Origin: Plasticicumulans acidivorans
GTDB taxonomy: Bacteria > Pseudomonadota > Gammaproteobacteria > Competibacterales > Competibacteraceae
NCBI RefSeq assembly: GCF_003182095.1
Contig: NZ_QGTJ01000007.1
Span: 1 to 64,000 of the forward strand
Direction: 5' to 3'
DNA length: 64,000 nt
Part shown: positions 17,169 through 26,676 of the stretch, piece by piece
Layout: the number at the start of each line of letters is the position of its first letter
Position numbering within the stretch: position 1 is the first letter of the stretch
Made by a program: the position numbers and the translations under genes
Notes under the pieces: model-generated
What the model saw: the letters and a program-made list of their open reading frames with translations, nothing else
Databases searched by the model: none
What the model was told of the DNA's origin: nothing

Positions 17169-19547
17169 ATGCCGATGACTGCTTCGCTTGCCTTGCCACC
17201 GGCGCGCCTGCGCCGCGCCACCGATCCCGCCACCCTGGGGTTCACCGTGACCACCGAACTGGCGCCGCTGCCGCTGTTGTTCGGTCAGGAGCGGGCGCTC
17301 GCCGCGATCGACTTCGGGGTGCGCATGGGGGGCGATGGCTACAACCTGTTCCTGCTCGGCGAGGCCGGCATCGGCAAGCGCCGGCTGGCCAAACGCGTGC
17401 TCGGTGCGCGCGCCGCCAGCGAATCCACGCCCGGTGACTGGGCGTATGTGCACAACTTCAGCGAGCCGCTGAAGCCGCGGGCGATCGGCCTGCCGGCTGG
17501 CCAGGGACCGGCTTTCGCCCGTGACCTGCGCCGGCTGATCGCCGATCTCGCCGAAGCCATGCCGGCGATCTACGAAGGCGAGGAGTGCCGCGCCCGGCGC
17601 CAGGCACTGAAGGCCGAATTCGTCGCCCGCGACGAGGAAAACCTCAAGCGCCTGCGCGAGCAGGCCAAGGCCAAGGATCTGGCGCTGATGCAGACCAGCG
17701 ACGGCTTCACGCTGACGCCGGTGGTCGACGGTGAGCCGATCAGCGACGAGGCCTTCGAGCTGCTGCCGGTGGCCGATCGCGAGCGTCTGGAAGCGGCGAT
17801 GAGCGAGCTGCGCAGCGCCCTCGAAGACCTGCTCGACGCCGCCCCGCGCGCGCAGCGCGACTACCGCGAGCGCGTGCGCGATCTGCGCGAGGGGCTGATG
17901 CGCCGCGAGTCCGAGCCGCGCATCCACGAACTGCATGAGCGCTATCGCGACAGTGACAGCGTCGCCGCCTACCTCGACGCGCTGGCGGCGGACGTCGTCA
18001 GCCATGCCGATGAATTCCTGCCCGACGATGCCGATGACGATGAGAAACCGCCGGCGCGCGAGCTCAAGCGCTACCGCGTCAACGTCGTCGTCAGCCGCTC
18101 GCCGGACAGCGGCGCGCCGGTGATCGACGAAGACCATCCGCTGCACCAGAACCTGCTCGGCCGCCTCGAATACGCCGCCGAGACCGGCAATCTGATCACC
18201 GATTTCACGCTGATCCGCAGTGGCTCGCTGCATGAGGCCAACGGCGGTTACCTGATCCTCGAAGCCCGCCAGCTGCTGTCGCAACCCTTTGCCTGGGAAG
18301 GACTCAAGCGCGTGCTGCTGTCGCGGGTGATCCGCATCGTCGCGCCCGGCGAGCAGTACGGCCAGGTGACCACGGTTTCGCTCGACCCGGAGCCGATCCC
18401 GCTGGCCACCAAGGTGCTGCTGCTCGGCGATGCCGAGGTCTACGAAATGCTCTCGGCGCTCGACCCGGATTTCCCGGCGCTGTTCAAGGTCGTTGCTGAT
18501 CTCGAACCCGACGTGCCGCGCGATGCGGCGAGCGAGCGGCTGTATGCGCAGCTGGTGGCGACGCTGGTCAATGAGTCGCAGCTGCTGCCCTTCGATGCCA
18601 CGGCGGTGGCCCGCGTCATCGAGGAGGCGGCGCGGCTGGCCGAGGACGCCGAGCGTTTGTCCCTGCATCTGGGCGCGCTGCACGATCTGCTGCGCGAGAC
18701 CGATTTCGTCGCCCGCGAGCTGGAGTTCGAGTGCGTCAGCGCCGGGTGTGTCGCCGAGGCGCTGGCGCGCCGCCGCCGCCGTCGCGGCGGCATCGAGGAG
18801 CGCATGCTCGAAGCGATCCGCCGCGGTACGGTGCTGATCGACACCTGCGGCGCCAGCGTCGGCCAGGTCAACGGTCTGGCCGTGCTCGATCTCGGCGACG
18901 TGCGCTTCGCCAAGCCGGTGCGGCTGTCGGCAACGGTGCGGCTGGGCAGCGGCGAGGTGCTCGACATCGAGCGCGAGTCCGAGCTCGGCGGCGCGATCCA
19001 CGCCAAAGGCGTGCTGATCCTGACCAGTCTGCTCGGCGCCCGTTACGTGCCCGACCAGCCGCTGAGCCTGCGCGCCAGCCTGGTGTTCGAGCAGTCCTAC
19101 GGTCCGGTCGACGGCGACAGCGCGTCGGTCGCCGAATGCTGTGCGCTGCTCTCGGCGCTGTCCGCGCAGCCGCTCAAGCAGTCGCTGGCGATCACCGGCT
19201 CACTCAACCAGTACGGCCGGGTGCAGGCGATCGGCGGTGTCAACGAGAAGATCGAGGGGTTCTATGCGGTCTGTCGCGAAGCCGGGCTCAACGGCGAGCA
19301 GGGCGTGATCGTGCCGGCGGCGAACGTGCAGCATCTGATGCTCGATCCGGAGATCATCGCTGCCGTCGAGCGCGGCCAGTTCCACATCTACGCCGTCGCC
19401 GAGCTCGATGAGGCCCTGTCGCTGCTGTGCGGTGCCGAGGCCGGGGCGCGCGGCAGCGATGGCCGCTTTCCGCCGGCGTCGATCAACGGTCGCGTCGAAG
19501 CGCGGCTGGAAGCCTTCGCCGTCGCCGCGCGCAAATCGGGCGGCTGA
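17169..19547 (+). CDS. Lon-like ATP-dependent protease (LonB/YcbZ type)
   Basis: Cytosolic AAA-plus-protease family distinct from classical Lon, about 792 residues. N-terminal AAA_32-type region with P-loop GEAGIGKRRL, in which the usual Ser/Thr after GK is Arg, as often seen in this degenerate family. A long central insert is rich in charged coiled coil. The helix-rich middle includes FTLIRSGSLHEANGGYLILE. The C-terminal Lon protease domain carries catalytic Ser651 (DGDSAS) and Lys694 (NEKIEGFY), 43 residues apart as in Lon. Start at 17169 or 17175 (MTASLALP); the evidence does not decide. Classical lon is also present at 39 kb. It converges on the GGDEF-EAL gene at 19572. Confidence 0.9.
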   Translation: MPMTASLALPPARLRRATDPATLGFTVTTELAPLPLLFGQERALAAIDFGVRMGGDGYNLFLLGEAGIGKRRLAKRVLGARAASESTPGDWAYVHNFSEPLKPRAIGLPAGQGPAFARDLRRLIADLAEAMPAIYEGEECRARRQALKAEFVARDEENLKRLREQAKAKDLALMQTSDGFTLTPVVDGEPISDEAFELLPVADRERLEAAMSELRSALEDLLDAAPRAQRDYRERVRDLREGLMRRESEPRIHELHERYRDSDSVAAYLDALAADVVSHADEFLPDDADDDEKPPARELKRYRVNVVVSRSPDSGAPVIDEDHPLHQNLLGRLEYAAETGNLITDFTLIRSGSLHEANGGYLILEARQLLSQPFAWEGLKRVLLSRVIRIVAPGEQYGQVTTVSLDPEPIPLATKVLLLGDAEVYEMLSALDPDFPALFKVVADLEPDVPRDAASERLYAQLVATLVNESQLLPFDATAVARVIEEAARLAEDAERLSLHLGALHDLLRETDFVARELEFECVSAGCVAEALARRRRRRGGIEERMLEAIRRGTVLIDTCGASVGQVNGLAVLDLGDVRFAKPVRLSATVRLGSGEVLDIERESELGGAIHAKGVLILTSLLGARYVPDQPLSLRASLVFEQSYGPVDGDSASVAECCALLSALSAQPLKQSLAITGSLNQYGRVQAIGGVNEKIEGFYAVCREAGLNGEQGVIVPAANVQHLMLDPEIIAAVERGQFHIYAVAELDEALSLLCGAEAGARGSDGRFPPASINGRVEARLEAFAVAARKSGG

Positions 19548-19571
19548 GGCGGGAGCCGGTCTGGCGGCGCT

Positions 19572-21797
19572 TCAGCCGCGCAGCGCGTAGTGCTGCGCCG
19601 GAGCCAGCGCCCATGCCTGCGGCGGCTGCCAGGCGGCGGTCCAGACCGGCAGCTCGGCTGCCGGCATCGGCCGGGCGATGCCGTAACCCTGCGCCAGCTC
19701 GCAGCCGAGTTCGAGCAGGCGGCAGCCATGCTCGGCGGTTTCCACGCCCTCGGCGATCGCCGTGCGGCCGAAGGTCTGTGCCAGACCGATGACGCCGGCG
19801 ACGATCGCCAGATCTTCCGGGTCGCGCAGGATGTCACGCACGAAGGACTGGTCGATCTTCAGCACGTCGGCCGGCAGGCGCTTGAGGTAAGTCAGCGAGG
19901 AATAGCCGGTGCCGAAGTCATCGAGCGCGAAACTGACGCCGAACTGCCGGCACTGCTCCATCGTGCGGCAGGCGCCGATCAGGTCGGCGAGAGCCGTGGT
20001 TTCGAGGACTTCGATCTGCAGCTGCGAGGGGGTGACCCCGGGATGCGCGCTGAGCTGGCCGGCCAGGCGCGTGGCGAAATCGTCCTGCTGGAAGTGGCTG
20101 GCCGAGATGTTGATGCTCAGCTCCAGTGCCAGATCCGCCTGACGCCAGACGTCGAGCTGGCTCAGTGCCGTGGCAATGACCCACTCGCCGAGTTCGACGG
20201 CGTGTTCGCTGCCCTCGAACAGCGGCAGGAAATGCGCCGGGGACAGCACGCCGAGCTCGGGGTGCAGCCAGCGGATCAGCGCTTCGGCACCGATCACCCG
20301 ACCAGCGCGCATATCGACCTTCGGCTGGTAGTAGAGCGCGAATTCACCGTTGCGCAGCGCTTCCAGACCGCGGGCGAGCGCCTCGCGCTGTTCGCGGATG
20401 GTGCGCTCCTGGTCAGCGTCGAACAGCACGAAGCGGTGACCGCCTTCCTGCTTGGCGCGGTACATGGCCTGGTCGGCATGCCGCAGCAGCGTGTCGGCGT
20501 CGTTGTCGTCGGCTGGAAACAGGGTCACACCGATGCTGACGTGTGTCTGGGCCGGGCGTCCGTCGCTGAGCATTGCCGGCCCGGCGACGGTGGTGAGCAG
20601 CGCGTCGAGGCGTCGCCGGCAGGCATCGAGATCGTCGAGGTCCGTCAGCAGCAGTGCGAACTCGTCGCCGCCGAGGCGGGCGAGCGTATCCTCCGGGCCG
20701 ATCCACGTCGCCAGCCGCCGGGCGATGGCGATCAGCAGTTCGTTGCCGGCGGTGTGGCCGTGGCGGGCGTTGAACGGTCCGAAGCCATCGAGATCGAGCG
20801 AGCAGACCGCAATCAGCGAGTTGTCGTGGCGGGCGGAGGCAACCGCGCGCTGCAGGCGGTCACTGAGCAGTGCCCGGTTCGGCAGACGGGTGAGTTCGTC
20901 GTAGTACGCCGCGCGAGCCAGACGTTGTTCCAGCCGGCGGCGTTCGGTCAGGTCGGTGAACACCGTGGCAAAGCCGTGCTTGCCCCAGGGCACGACCGAG
21001 ATTTCGAGGATGCGCCGCAGGGCACTGAGGCGCAGTTCCAGGCGCTGCGGTGGTGCTCCGCGGGCAACGGCGGCGAAGGCTTCGAGGCCCGGCGCCGGTT
21101 GCGTGGCAAAGACCTCGCTGGCCAGGCGGCCGATGATGTCGACGAACGGCAGGCCGAGAATTTCACTGCAGCGCGGATTGCAGTCGACGATGCGGTAATC
21201 GAGCGGCCGGCCGCCGGCATCGCAGATCAGTTCGTGCAGTGCCACGCCTTCGAGCATGTTGGCGAACAGCGACTGGAAGCGGCGCTCGCGTTCGTGCAGC
21301 AGCAGTCGTGTGGCGTCATGCGCGTTGCGCAGGGCGGCGGTCATCGCCTCGTGGCTGCGGCACAGCAGCACGGCGCGCGCCAGATTGGCGACCAGTGGCG
21401 GAAAGATCGCCGTCAGCGGCAGTTCGGAGGGTGGCCGTTGCGCAGCGAGCAACAGCAGCACGCCGGCGCCGTCGAGCGGCAGGCACAGGCAGGCGCGGTA
21501 GCGGGGTGCGCCAGGCAGCACAGGAGGGGCGTCGAGCAGGCGTACCTCGCCATGCAGCAGTTCGGCGGGCAGCGCGATGTTTTCTTCGAGCCGCTCGGCG
21601 AGTACGTGGTCACCGACGGCGGCACGCAGTCGCGGCGGACTGCCGTCGCTGTCGCTCAGTGCGGCGATACCGGCCGGAAAGCCGGTGTGGTAGAGCAGGC
21701 GCTGCAGGGTCCGCGTCAGCAGCGGGACGACTCGGACCTCGCTGCCGATGGCCAGCGCAAGGTCATAAAGAACCGTCAGGACTTGGTCGCGATTCAT
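19572..21797 (-). CDS. GAF-PAS-GGDEF-EAL c-di-GMP signalling protein
   Basis: Cytosolic two-enzyme c-di-GMP protein, 741 residues. GAF-like domain (about 1-150), PAS domain (about 172-290), GGDEF (about 296-455) with intact GGDEF at 376-380, and EAL (about 480-730) with EALIRW (505-510), DDFGTGYSSL, LKIDQSFV and EGVET. Both enzymes look active. The product-inhibition I-site is absent: GPED (367-370) replaces RxxD. The ATG at 21797 overlaps the TGA of the upstream FIST gene (ATGA) and has no clear ribosome site, so translation is probably coupled; a GTG at 21818 in the same frame is an alternative. The FIST protein is therefore its likely input. Confidence 0.9.
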   Translation of the reverse strand: MNRDQVLTVLYDLALAIGSEVRVVPLLTRTLQRLLYHTGFPAGIAALSDSDGSPPRLRAAVGDHVLAERLEENIALPAELLHGEVRLLDAPPVLPGAPRYRACLCLPLDGAGVLLLLAAQRPPSELPLTAIFPPLVANLARAVLLCRSHEAMTAALRNAHDATRLLLHERERRFQSLFANMLEGVALHELICDAGGRPLDYRIVDCNPRCSEILGLPFVDIIGRLASEVFATQPAPGLEAFAAVARGAPPQRLELRLSALRRILEISVVPWGKHGFATVFTDLTERRRLEQRLARAAYYDELTRLPNRALLSDRLQRAVASARHDNSLIAVCSLDLDGFGPFNARHGHTAGNELLIAIARRLATWIGPEDTLARLGGDEFALLLTDLDDLDACRRRLDALLTTVAGPAMLSDGRPAQTHVSIGVTLFPADDNDADTLLRHADQAMYRAKQEGGHRFVLFDADQERTIREQREALARGLEALRNGEFALYYQPKVDMRAGRVIGAEALIRWLHPELGVLSPAHFLPLFEGSEHAVELGEWVIATALSQLDVWRQADLALELSINISASHFQQDDFATRLAGQLSAHPGVTPSQLQIEVLETTALADLIGACRTMEQCRQFGVSFALDDFGTGYSSLTYLKRLPADVLKIDQSFVRDILRDPEDLAIVAGVIGLAQTFGRTAIAEGVETAEHGCRLLELGCELAQGYGIARPMPAAELPVWTAAWQPPQAWALAPAQHYALRG

Positions 21798-22927
21798 GGC
21801 GAGGGCAGGCGGGCGCACACCAGCGCGGCGTTGTGAAACAGCGGATACGTATCGCTGCCGGCACCGCCGATTTCACCGAGCGACAGCGCACCGGCCAGGC
21901 GCCGCGAGCCGCTGGCGGCACGTAGACCGGCGAGTTCGTTCTGGGCATAGGCGTCAAAGTGCAGTCGCCGGCCGGCGCAGTAGAACAGCAGGAGTTCGTC
22001 GTTCGGCGCCGGCGGCCCGAGATGTTCGAGCAGGCGGTTCAGTCCGCAGTCGGCGCCGGCTGGCGGTGCGGCAAGTACCGTCAGCACCGAGTTCGCCGGC
22101 ACTTCGCCGATGCAGAACAGTGAGCCGTCGTCTTCCAGCACGACCGGAATGCGCACCAGTACCTCATTGCAGGCGCGCAGGATGCCGACCGGGAAATGCG
22201 TCGCGTAGCGGTAGAAGTTGTCGCGATTGAGCTCGATGCCGTAGCTGCTGCCGATCAGCCGGCGGTAGGCCTCGAACGCCGGTTCCCAGTCGATGGCAAC
22301 GATGCGGTTGCCGACGGTCGAGGTCGCCGTCATTACCTGGCTCGGTGCCGGGTAGCCATGTTCCAGTGCGGTGGGGATGCCAGGCGGCAGCAGCAGCCAG
22401 CCGGCACCGTCGTCCACCCGCCGGGTGGCGTCGAACAGGCAGGCGAGGGGGCGGAAGCTCTCGCTGCCGGCGTTGACACCGAGGTAGTGCACACGGTCGG
22501 CGAGCTTCAGGTAGAGCGCATCGAGCAGACTGGCGGTGTGGCGCAACTGGGCATCGAGCAGCATGAACAGCGTGGGCCGGTCGTCACCGAGTGCCGGATT
22601 GACCGCCGCGCTCAGTCGTGCGGCATCGGTTTCGGCTGTGTGCAGGGCAGCGAGCAGGCCGTAGGCCGGCATCGGATCGAGTTCGATCAGCCAGACACCG
22701 CAGTCACGCAGCTCGTCATCGACGATCAGCGCCGGGAAGATAGCACCGAGCAGCGGCATGCCAAGCTGTCGGCATGCCGCCTGCAGCGGCGCAACGCAGT
22801 CCTGCTCGGATTCAGCGACCAGGGCCAGCAGTCCGGCCTGCGGCGCTGCGCGGCGGCGGGCTGCAATCAGCGTTTGCAGCGCGTTGGCCGAGGTGTCGGT
22901 CAGATGGTGCAGTACATGGGAGCGCAT
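21794..22927 (-). CDS. FIST domain sensor protein (NosP-like candidate)
   Basis: Soluble FIST (FIST_N plus FIST_C) protein, 377 residues, without its own output domain. Matching text includes LRDCGVWLIELDP, VHYLGVNAGSESF and the C-terminal LLFYCAGR plus SLGEIGGAGSDTYPLFHN, which is diagnostic of FIST_C. The reading frame extends upstream to 23188 but overlaps the aldo-keto reductase, so ATG 22927 is taken, with GGCGGA about 7 nt before it. Known stand-alone FIST proteins next to kinases or c-di-GMP enzymes include the haem-based nitric-oxide sensor NosP; haem binding here is not shown. It overlaps the GGDEF-EAL gene by 4 bases and starts 50 bases after the reductase on the same strand. Confidence 0.87.
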   Translation of the reverse strand: MRSHVLHHLTDTSANALQTLIAARRRAAPQAGLLALVAESEQDCVAPLQAACRQLGMPLLGAIFPALIVDDELRDCGVWLIELDPMPAYGLLAALHTAETDAARLSAAVNPALGDDRPTLFMLLDAQLRHTASLLDALYLKLADRVHYLGVNAGSESFRPLACLFDATRRVDDGAGWLLLPPGIPTALEHGYPAPSQVMTATSTVGNRIVAIDWEPAFEAYRRLIGSSYGIELNRDNFYRYATHFPVGILRACNEVLVRIPVVLEDDGSLFCIGEVPANSVLTVLAAPPAGADCGLNRLLEHLGPPAPNDELLLFYCAGRRLHFDAYAQNELAGLRAASGSRRLAGALSLGEIGGAGSDTYPLFHNAALVCARLPSP

Positions 22928-22976
22928 GCGCAGATCCGCCGTCGGAATATGCGTGCATGCTCCCTCAAAATCCCAC

Positions 22977-24014
22977 TCAGGGACAGGGGTTTGGCTGGCG
23001 CAGATGGATGGCGTCGATTTCGGTGAGGACTTCGGCGGGCAGCTCGATGTCGATGCTGGCGATGTCACTGGCGAGCTGGGCCATCGAGGTCGCGCCGATG
23101 ATGTTGGCGCCGAGCCAGGGCTGGGCGTTGACCCAGGCAAGCGCCATCTGCGCCGGATCGAGGCCGTGATCGTGTGCCAGTGCGACATAGGCGCGCACCG
23201 GCTCGATCGACTGCGGGCTGGCGTAGCGGCTGAAACGTTCGAACAGCGTCAGGCGCGCCGCCGCCGGGCGCGCACCGTCGAGGTATTTGCCGCTCAGCAG
23301 TCCCATCGCCAGCGGCGAGTAGGCGAGCAGTGCGACCTGTTCGCGGAAGCACATTTCCGCCAGGCCGATTTCGAAGGTGCGGTTGAGCAGGTTGTAGGGA
23401 TTCTGGATGGTGGCGATGGGTGGCAGGTTGTCGCGTTCGGTGGCGCGCAGATAACGCATCAGTCCCCATGGCGTTTCGTTGGAAACACCGAGATGGCGGA
23501 CCTTGCCTTCCTGAACCAGCTCGGCGAGGGCGGCCAGGGTTTCCTCGATAGCGACCGCCGGCCGCTCGCTCGGCGTGTAGCCGAGGGGGCCGAAGAAGTT
23601 TGCTTCACGATCGGGCCAGTGCACCTGGTACAGATCGATGTAGTCGGTCTGCAGACGGCGCAGGCTGGCATCACAGGCGGCGCGGATGTTGCGCCGGTCA
23701 AGGCGGATTGGCGGCTCGCGCAGGTAGTCCATGTTGCGGGCGGCCCCCGCGACTTTGGTCGCAATGACCAGATCGTCGCGCTTGCCGCGGCGTGCCAGCC
23801 AGTTGCCGATGTAGCGCTCGGTCAGTCCCTGCGTCGCTGCCCGCGGCGGTACGGCATACATCTCCGCCGTGTCGATGAAATTGATGCCGTGAGCGATGGC
23901 GTAATCAAGTTGTGCGTGCGCGTCGGCCTCGGTGTTCTGCTCACCCCAGGTCATCGTGCCGAGACATATGCAGCTGACGTCCAGATCAGTGTGGGGGAGG
24001 CGGGTATGGCGCAT
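22977..24014 (-). CDS. tas: NADP(H)-dependent aldo-keto reductase, Tas family
   Basis: TIM-barrel oxidoreductase, 345 residues (E. coli Tas 346). Family text: LGTMTWGEQN, the catalytic region FIDTAEMYAVPP with Tyr, VIATKVAG with Lys, and YQVHWPDR with His. The cofactor-binding end is present (NIIGATSMAQL). The ATG at 24014 is chosen because GGAG is 9-10 nt before it; the ATG at 24023 sits directly on that site. Substrate unknown. It is the first gene of a possible three-gene run with FIST and GGDEF-EAL. Confidence 0.93.
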   Translation of the reverse strand: MRHTRLPHTDLDVSCICLGTMTWGEQNTEADAHAQLDYAIAHGINFIDTAEMYAVPPRAATQGLTERYIGNWLARRGKRDDLVIATKVAGAARNMDYLREPPIRLDRRNIRAACDASLRRLQTDYIDLYQVHWPDREANFFGPLGYTPSERPAVAIEETLAALAELVQEGKVRHLGVSNETPWGLMRYLRATERDNLPPIATIQNPYNLLNRTFEIGLAEMCFREQVALLAYSPLAMGLLSGKYLDGARPAAARLTLFERFSRYASPQSIEPVRAYVALAHDHGLDPAQMALAWVNAQPWLGANIIGATSMAQLASDIASIDIELPAEVLTEIDAIHLRQPNPCP

Positions 24015-24062
24015 GGCTGGCATCTCCTGCAGTGGTTTAATTGCGGGATGTAATACGGCGTT

Positions 24063-24752
24063 TCAGCGGCGTTCGAAAATCAGGTCCCAGACGCCGTGGC
24101 CCAGCCGCTGTCCCCTGCGTTCGAATTTGGTCAACGGCCGATATTCCGGTCGCGGGCAGTAATCACCGCAGGGCGATGTATTACTGAATGCCGTGCTGGC
24201 ACGCAGCGTATCGAGCATGTGTTGTGCGTAATGTTCCCAGTCGGTTGCCAGATGCAGATGCCCGCCGCTGCGCAGCTTGCGGGCCAGCAGCGAAACAAAC
24301 GCCGGCTGGATCAGCCGGCGTTTATGGTGACGGGCCTTGTGCCATGGGTCTGGAAAAAAGATCTGCACGCGATCGAGGCTGGCATCGTTAATACGTGTTT
24401 CCAGAACTTCCACGGCATCTTCGCAGAGCACACGCACGTTGCTCAGCTCGTGCTGTTCGATTTGCAGCAGCAAATGCCCGACGCCCGGACGGTGAACTTC
24501 AATGCCGATGAAATCCGTGTACGGCGCCGCCGCCGCCATTGCTGCAAGCGATTCCCCGTTGCCGAAACCGATTTCCAGCACGCGCATCGCCTGACGTCCG
24601 AACACTGAATCGAGGTCGATCGGTTCCGGCCCGGAAGCAATACCGAAACGCGGCCAGAGCTCGTTAAGCGCGCGCTGCTGAGCAAGGGTCAGCCGGCCTT
24701 CGCGTCGCACGAAACTGCGAATGTGGCGGAAATTGTCGGTATCGATGTTCAT
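24063..24752 (-). CDS. trmB: tRNA (guanine-N7)-methyltransferase
   Basis: Methylates G46 in the variable loop of tRNAs using S-adenosylmethionine. 229 residues, usual length. SAM motif [10 protein letters not shown] and the family motif [15 protein letters not shown] are both present. It follows thiS-thiG on the same strand, the order known in Pseudomonas, but a terminator lies between thiG and trmB so it probably has its own start signal. Confidence 0.96.
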   Translation of the reverse strand: MNIDTDNFRHIRSFVRREGRLTLAQQRALNELWPRFGIASGPEPIDLDSVFGRQAMRVLEIGFGNGESLAAMAAAAPYTDFIGIEVHRPGVGHLLLQIEQHELSNVRVLCEDAVEVLETRINDASLDRVQIFFPDPWHKARHHKRRLIQPAFVSLLARKLRSGGHLHLATDWEHYAQHMLDTLRASTAFSNTSPCGDYCPRPEYRPLTKFERRGQRLGHGVWDLIFERR

Positions 24753-24795
24753 GCGCGGCTCGTTTGCGGAACGCCTGATAAATGGTTGCGGATAA

Positions 24796-24833
24796 AAATA
24801 AAAAAGCGCGGGCGCGACAGTTCGCGCTCGCGC
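24796..24833 (-). terminator. intrinsic terminator after thiG
   Basis: Read on the minus strand: stem GCGCGAGCGCGA / TCGCGCCCGCGC with one mismatch and a 4-nt loop, then TTTTTTATTTTTA. It separates thiSG from trmB. Confidence 0.85.
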
Positions 24834-24848
24834 TAATGCAGTGAAACT

Positions 24849-25646
24849 TTAGAAAAACAGGCCATCCAGTGGGGAGGAGGCACTGGCAAAACGTTTTCTG
24901 GGGATGCGTCCGGCGAGATAGGCCTCGCGTCCGGCCTCGATAGCCTTTTTCATTGCGCTGGCCATCAGCACCGGATCGCGCGCTCCGGCAATGGCGGTAT
25001 TCATCAAAACGCCGTCGCAGCCGAGCTCCATCGCAATGGCGGCGTCGGAGGCGGTACCGACGCCGGCGTCGACGAGCACCGGCACCCGGGCATTTTCGAT
25101 GATGGTGCGGATGTTGTAGGGGTTGCGGATACCGAGGCCGGAGCCGATCGGGGCGGCCAGCGGCATGACCGCCACACAGCCGATTTCCTCAAGCCGCTTG
25201 GCGATCAGCGGGTCGTCATTGGTGTAGACCATCACCTGAAAATCCTCGCGAATGAGGATCTCAGCCGCTTTCAGGGTTTCAACGATGTCCGGGAACAGGG
25301 TCTGCTGATCGCCGAGAACTTCAAGTTTTACCAGACGATGACCGTCCAGCAGTTCGCGGGCCAGCCGACAGGTGCGAATGGCGGAATCGGCATCAAAGCA
25401 GCCGGCGGTGTTGGGCAGAATCGTGTAGCGCGACGGGGGCAGCACATCGAGCAGATTCGCTTCGCCCGGGTTTTGACCGATGTTGGTGCGGCGGATGGCG
25501 ACGGTGACGATTTCGGCGCCGCTGGCCTCGGTGGCGAGTCGGGTTTCTTCGAGATCGCGATACTTGCCGGTACCGACCAGCAGGCGTGAGCGATATTCGC
25601 GCCCGGCAATGACCAGTGGCGTGGACGGAGTAGACGAAACGGTCAT
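24849..25646 (-). CDS. thiG: thiazole synthase
   Basis: Forms the thiazole phosphate ring of thiamine from 1-deoxyxylulose-5-phosphate, dehydroglycine or iminoglycine and the ThiS thiocarboxylate. 265 residues. Schiff-base Lys107 in [10 protein letters not shown]; phosphate-binding text [18 protein letters not shown] and the motif NTAIAGA are present. Located 48 bases after thiS, so the two are one operon, ended by a hairpin at 24796-24833. thiO/thiH, thiF and thiE are not in the window. Confidence 0.97.
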   Translation of the reverse strand: MTVSSTPSTPLVIAGREYRSRLLVGTGKYRDLEETRLATEASGAEIVTVAIRRTNIGQNPGEANLLDVLPPSRYTILPNTAGCFDADSAIRTCRLARELLDGHRLVKLEVLGDQQTLFPDIVETLKAAEILIREDFQVMVYTNDDPLIAKRLEEIGCVAVMPLAAPIGSGLGIRNPYNIRTIIENARVPVLVDAGVGTASDAAIAMELGCDGVLMNTAIAGARDPVLMASAMKKAIEAGREAYLAGRIPRKRFASASSPLDGLFF

Positions 25647-25694
25647 GGCAGCAAATTCCTTAATAGTCGGATGGAATGGCGGGACGTGCCGTAT

Positions 25695-25895
25695 TCAACC
25701 GCCACCGATCGCATGAACGATTTCGACTTCATCGCCAGGATTGAGTCGGTGCTCGTGCCACTGACTGCGCGGAACGATATCGCGATTGATCTCCAGTGCC
25801 AGTCGCTTGCCGCCAAGTCCCATCTGCTCAAGCAATTGCGCGGCACTGAGCTGTTCTGCGACTTCTTCGGCTCGACCGTTGATCTTGATCTGCAT
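25695..25895 (-). CDS. thiS: sulfur carrier protein ThiS
   Basis: Ubiquitin-fold sulfur carrier, 66 residues, whose C-terminal Gly-Gly is adenylated and thiocarboxylated to feed ThiG. It ends AIGGG, and contains NRDIVPRSQW and GDEVEIVHAIGGG as in other ThiS proteins. The ATG at 25895 gives the standard length; the frame is open further upstream but that part has no ThiS similarity. Confidence 0.95.
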   Translation of the reverse strand: MQIKINGRAEEVAEQLSAAQLLEQMGLGGKRLALEINRDIVPRSQWHEHRLNPGDEVEIVHAIGGG

Positions 25896-26288
25896 AGCTA
25901 ATGTGCGTCCGATGACTGGGTCGCGGGACGGTGATGATACACCAAACCAAAGCGTGACCCGTGCCCCTTTCCGAGACCTTATTGCCCTGTCCGGTCTTGC
26001 GGTAATTCCGTGAGCAATTGCTCCGCTCATCCTTACCCAATCGCCCACCTCCGGAAGGTGGCGATATGCTTCTGTCGTCGCCAGGTGACGAGGATATGGT
26101 GTGCTGAGTAAATGTCTCCAACGTGTTTCAAGCAGCGCGGCATCGCTGTAAGCAGGCGTTAATGTTTTATCGCTTGAAGGGCTGGAAACCGTTTAAATGC
26201 TCGATTAATATGATTGCGAATCCGCAAAGCCGGATCGGATCGAAAGATTGATAAACAATTGATTGGACTGGTAGTCAAGAGAGCCCAA
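25896..26288. other. intergenic region between divergent thiS and H-NS-like genes
   Basis: 393 bases. I looked for a thiamine pyrophosphate riboswitch upstream of thiS and found no CTGAGA or ACCTGAT box. The one structure seen is an inverted repeat at 26039-26065 (ATCGCC-ACCT against AGGTGGCGAT, one bulged C), without a T-run on either strand. Promoters for both directions must be here but no clear -35/-10 pair was found. Confidence 0.5.
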
Positions 26289-26651
26289 ATGAGCGCACGT
26301 TTCGAAGACATCGATGTTTCCACCTTCTCGCTTGAACAGTTGCAGGCATTGATGGAAATGGCACGTAAGGAAATTGATCAGAAGGAGCAGTCGCGCCTGG
26401 TGGAAGTGCGTGCCCAGATTGAAAACCTTGCCAGCAGCGTCGGTCGCAGCGTTGAAGAACTTCTGCAGCTTGCTCCGGAAGGCAAGCGCAAGCGCGGGCC
26501 GAAGCCGAATACTACCGGCGAAAAGATCGTCAAGTTTCGTAATACCGAAAACTTCGAGCAGACTTGGAGTGGTCGTGGTAAGCGGCCGCGCTGGTTGCAG
26601 GAAGCGCTTGAGCAGGGTGCTCAGCTCAGTGATTTCGCGGTTTCGGCCTGA
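26289..26651 (+). CDS. H-NS family nucleoid protein
   Basis: Small DNA-binding protein of the H-NS/MvaT-like histone family, 120 residues. N-terminal 60 residues are a coiled-coil oligomerisation helix (LEQLQALMEMARKEIDQKEQ). A Lys/Arg-rich linker KRKRGPKP (about 73-80) is followed by the C-terminal DNA-binding text TWSGRGKRPRWLQEAL, where the GRGKRP loop corresponds to the AT-hook-like core that reads the minor groove of A+T-rich DNA. ATG 26289 has AAGAGAG upstream. It probably binds A+T-rich segments such as those in the right part of this window, which is an inference. Confidence 0.9.
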   Translation: MSARFEDIDVSTFSLEQLQALMEMARKEIDQKEQSRLVEVRAQIENLASSVGRSVEELLQLAPEGKRKRGPKPNTTGEKIVKFRNTENFEQTWSGRGKRPRWLQEALEQGAQLSDFAVSA

Positions 26652-26676
26652 GTCCTTTCGAGTTTCGCCTGCGGGC

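Noticed and set aside
15476..19001. Long minus-strand ORFs opposite kup and the Lon-like gene (592 and 683 aa)
   Set aside because: Both lie antisense to well-recognised genes and have shadow composition (Arg, Gln, His, Gly).
19590..21836. 748-aa plus-strand ORF
   Set aside because: Complement of the GGDEF-EAL gene, which has intact GGDEF and EAL motifs.
25896..26100. Thiamine pyrophosphate riboswitch upstream of thiS
   Set aside because: The conserved CTGAGA and ACCTGAT boxes are not present on the minus strand.
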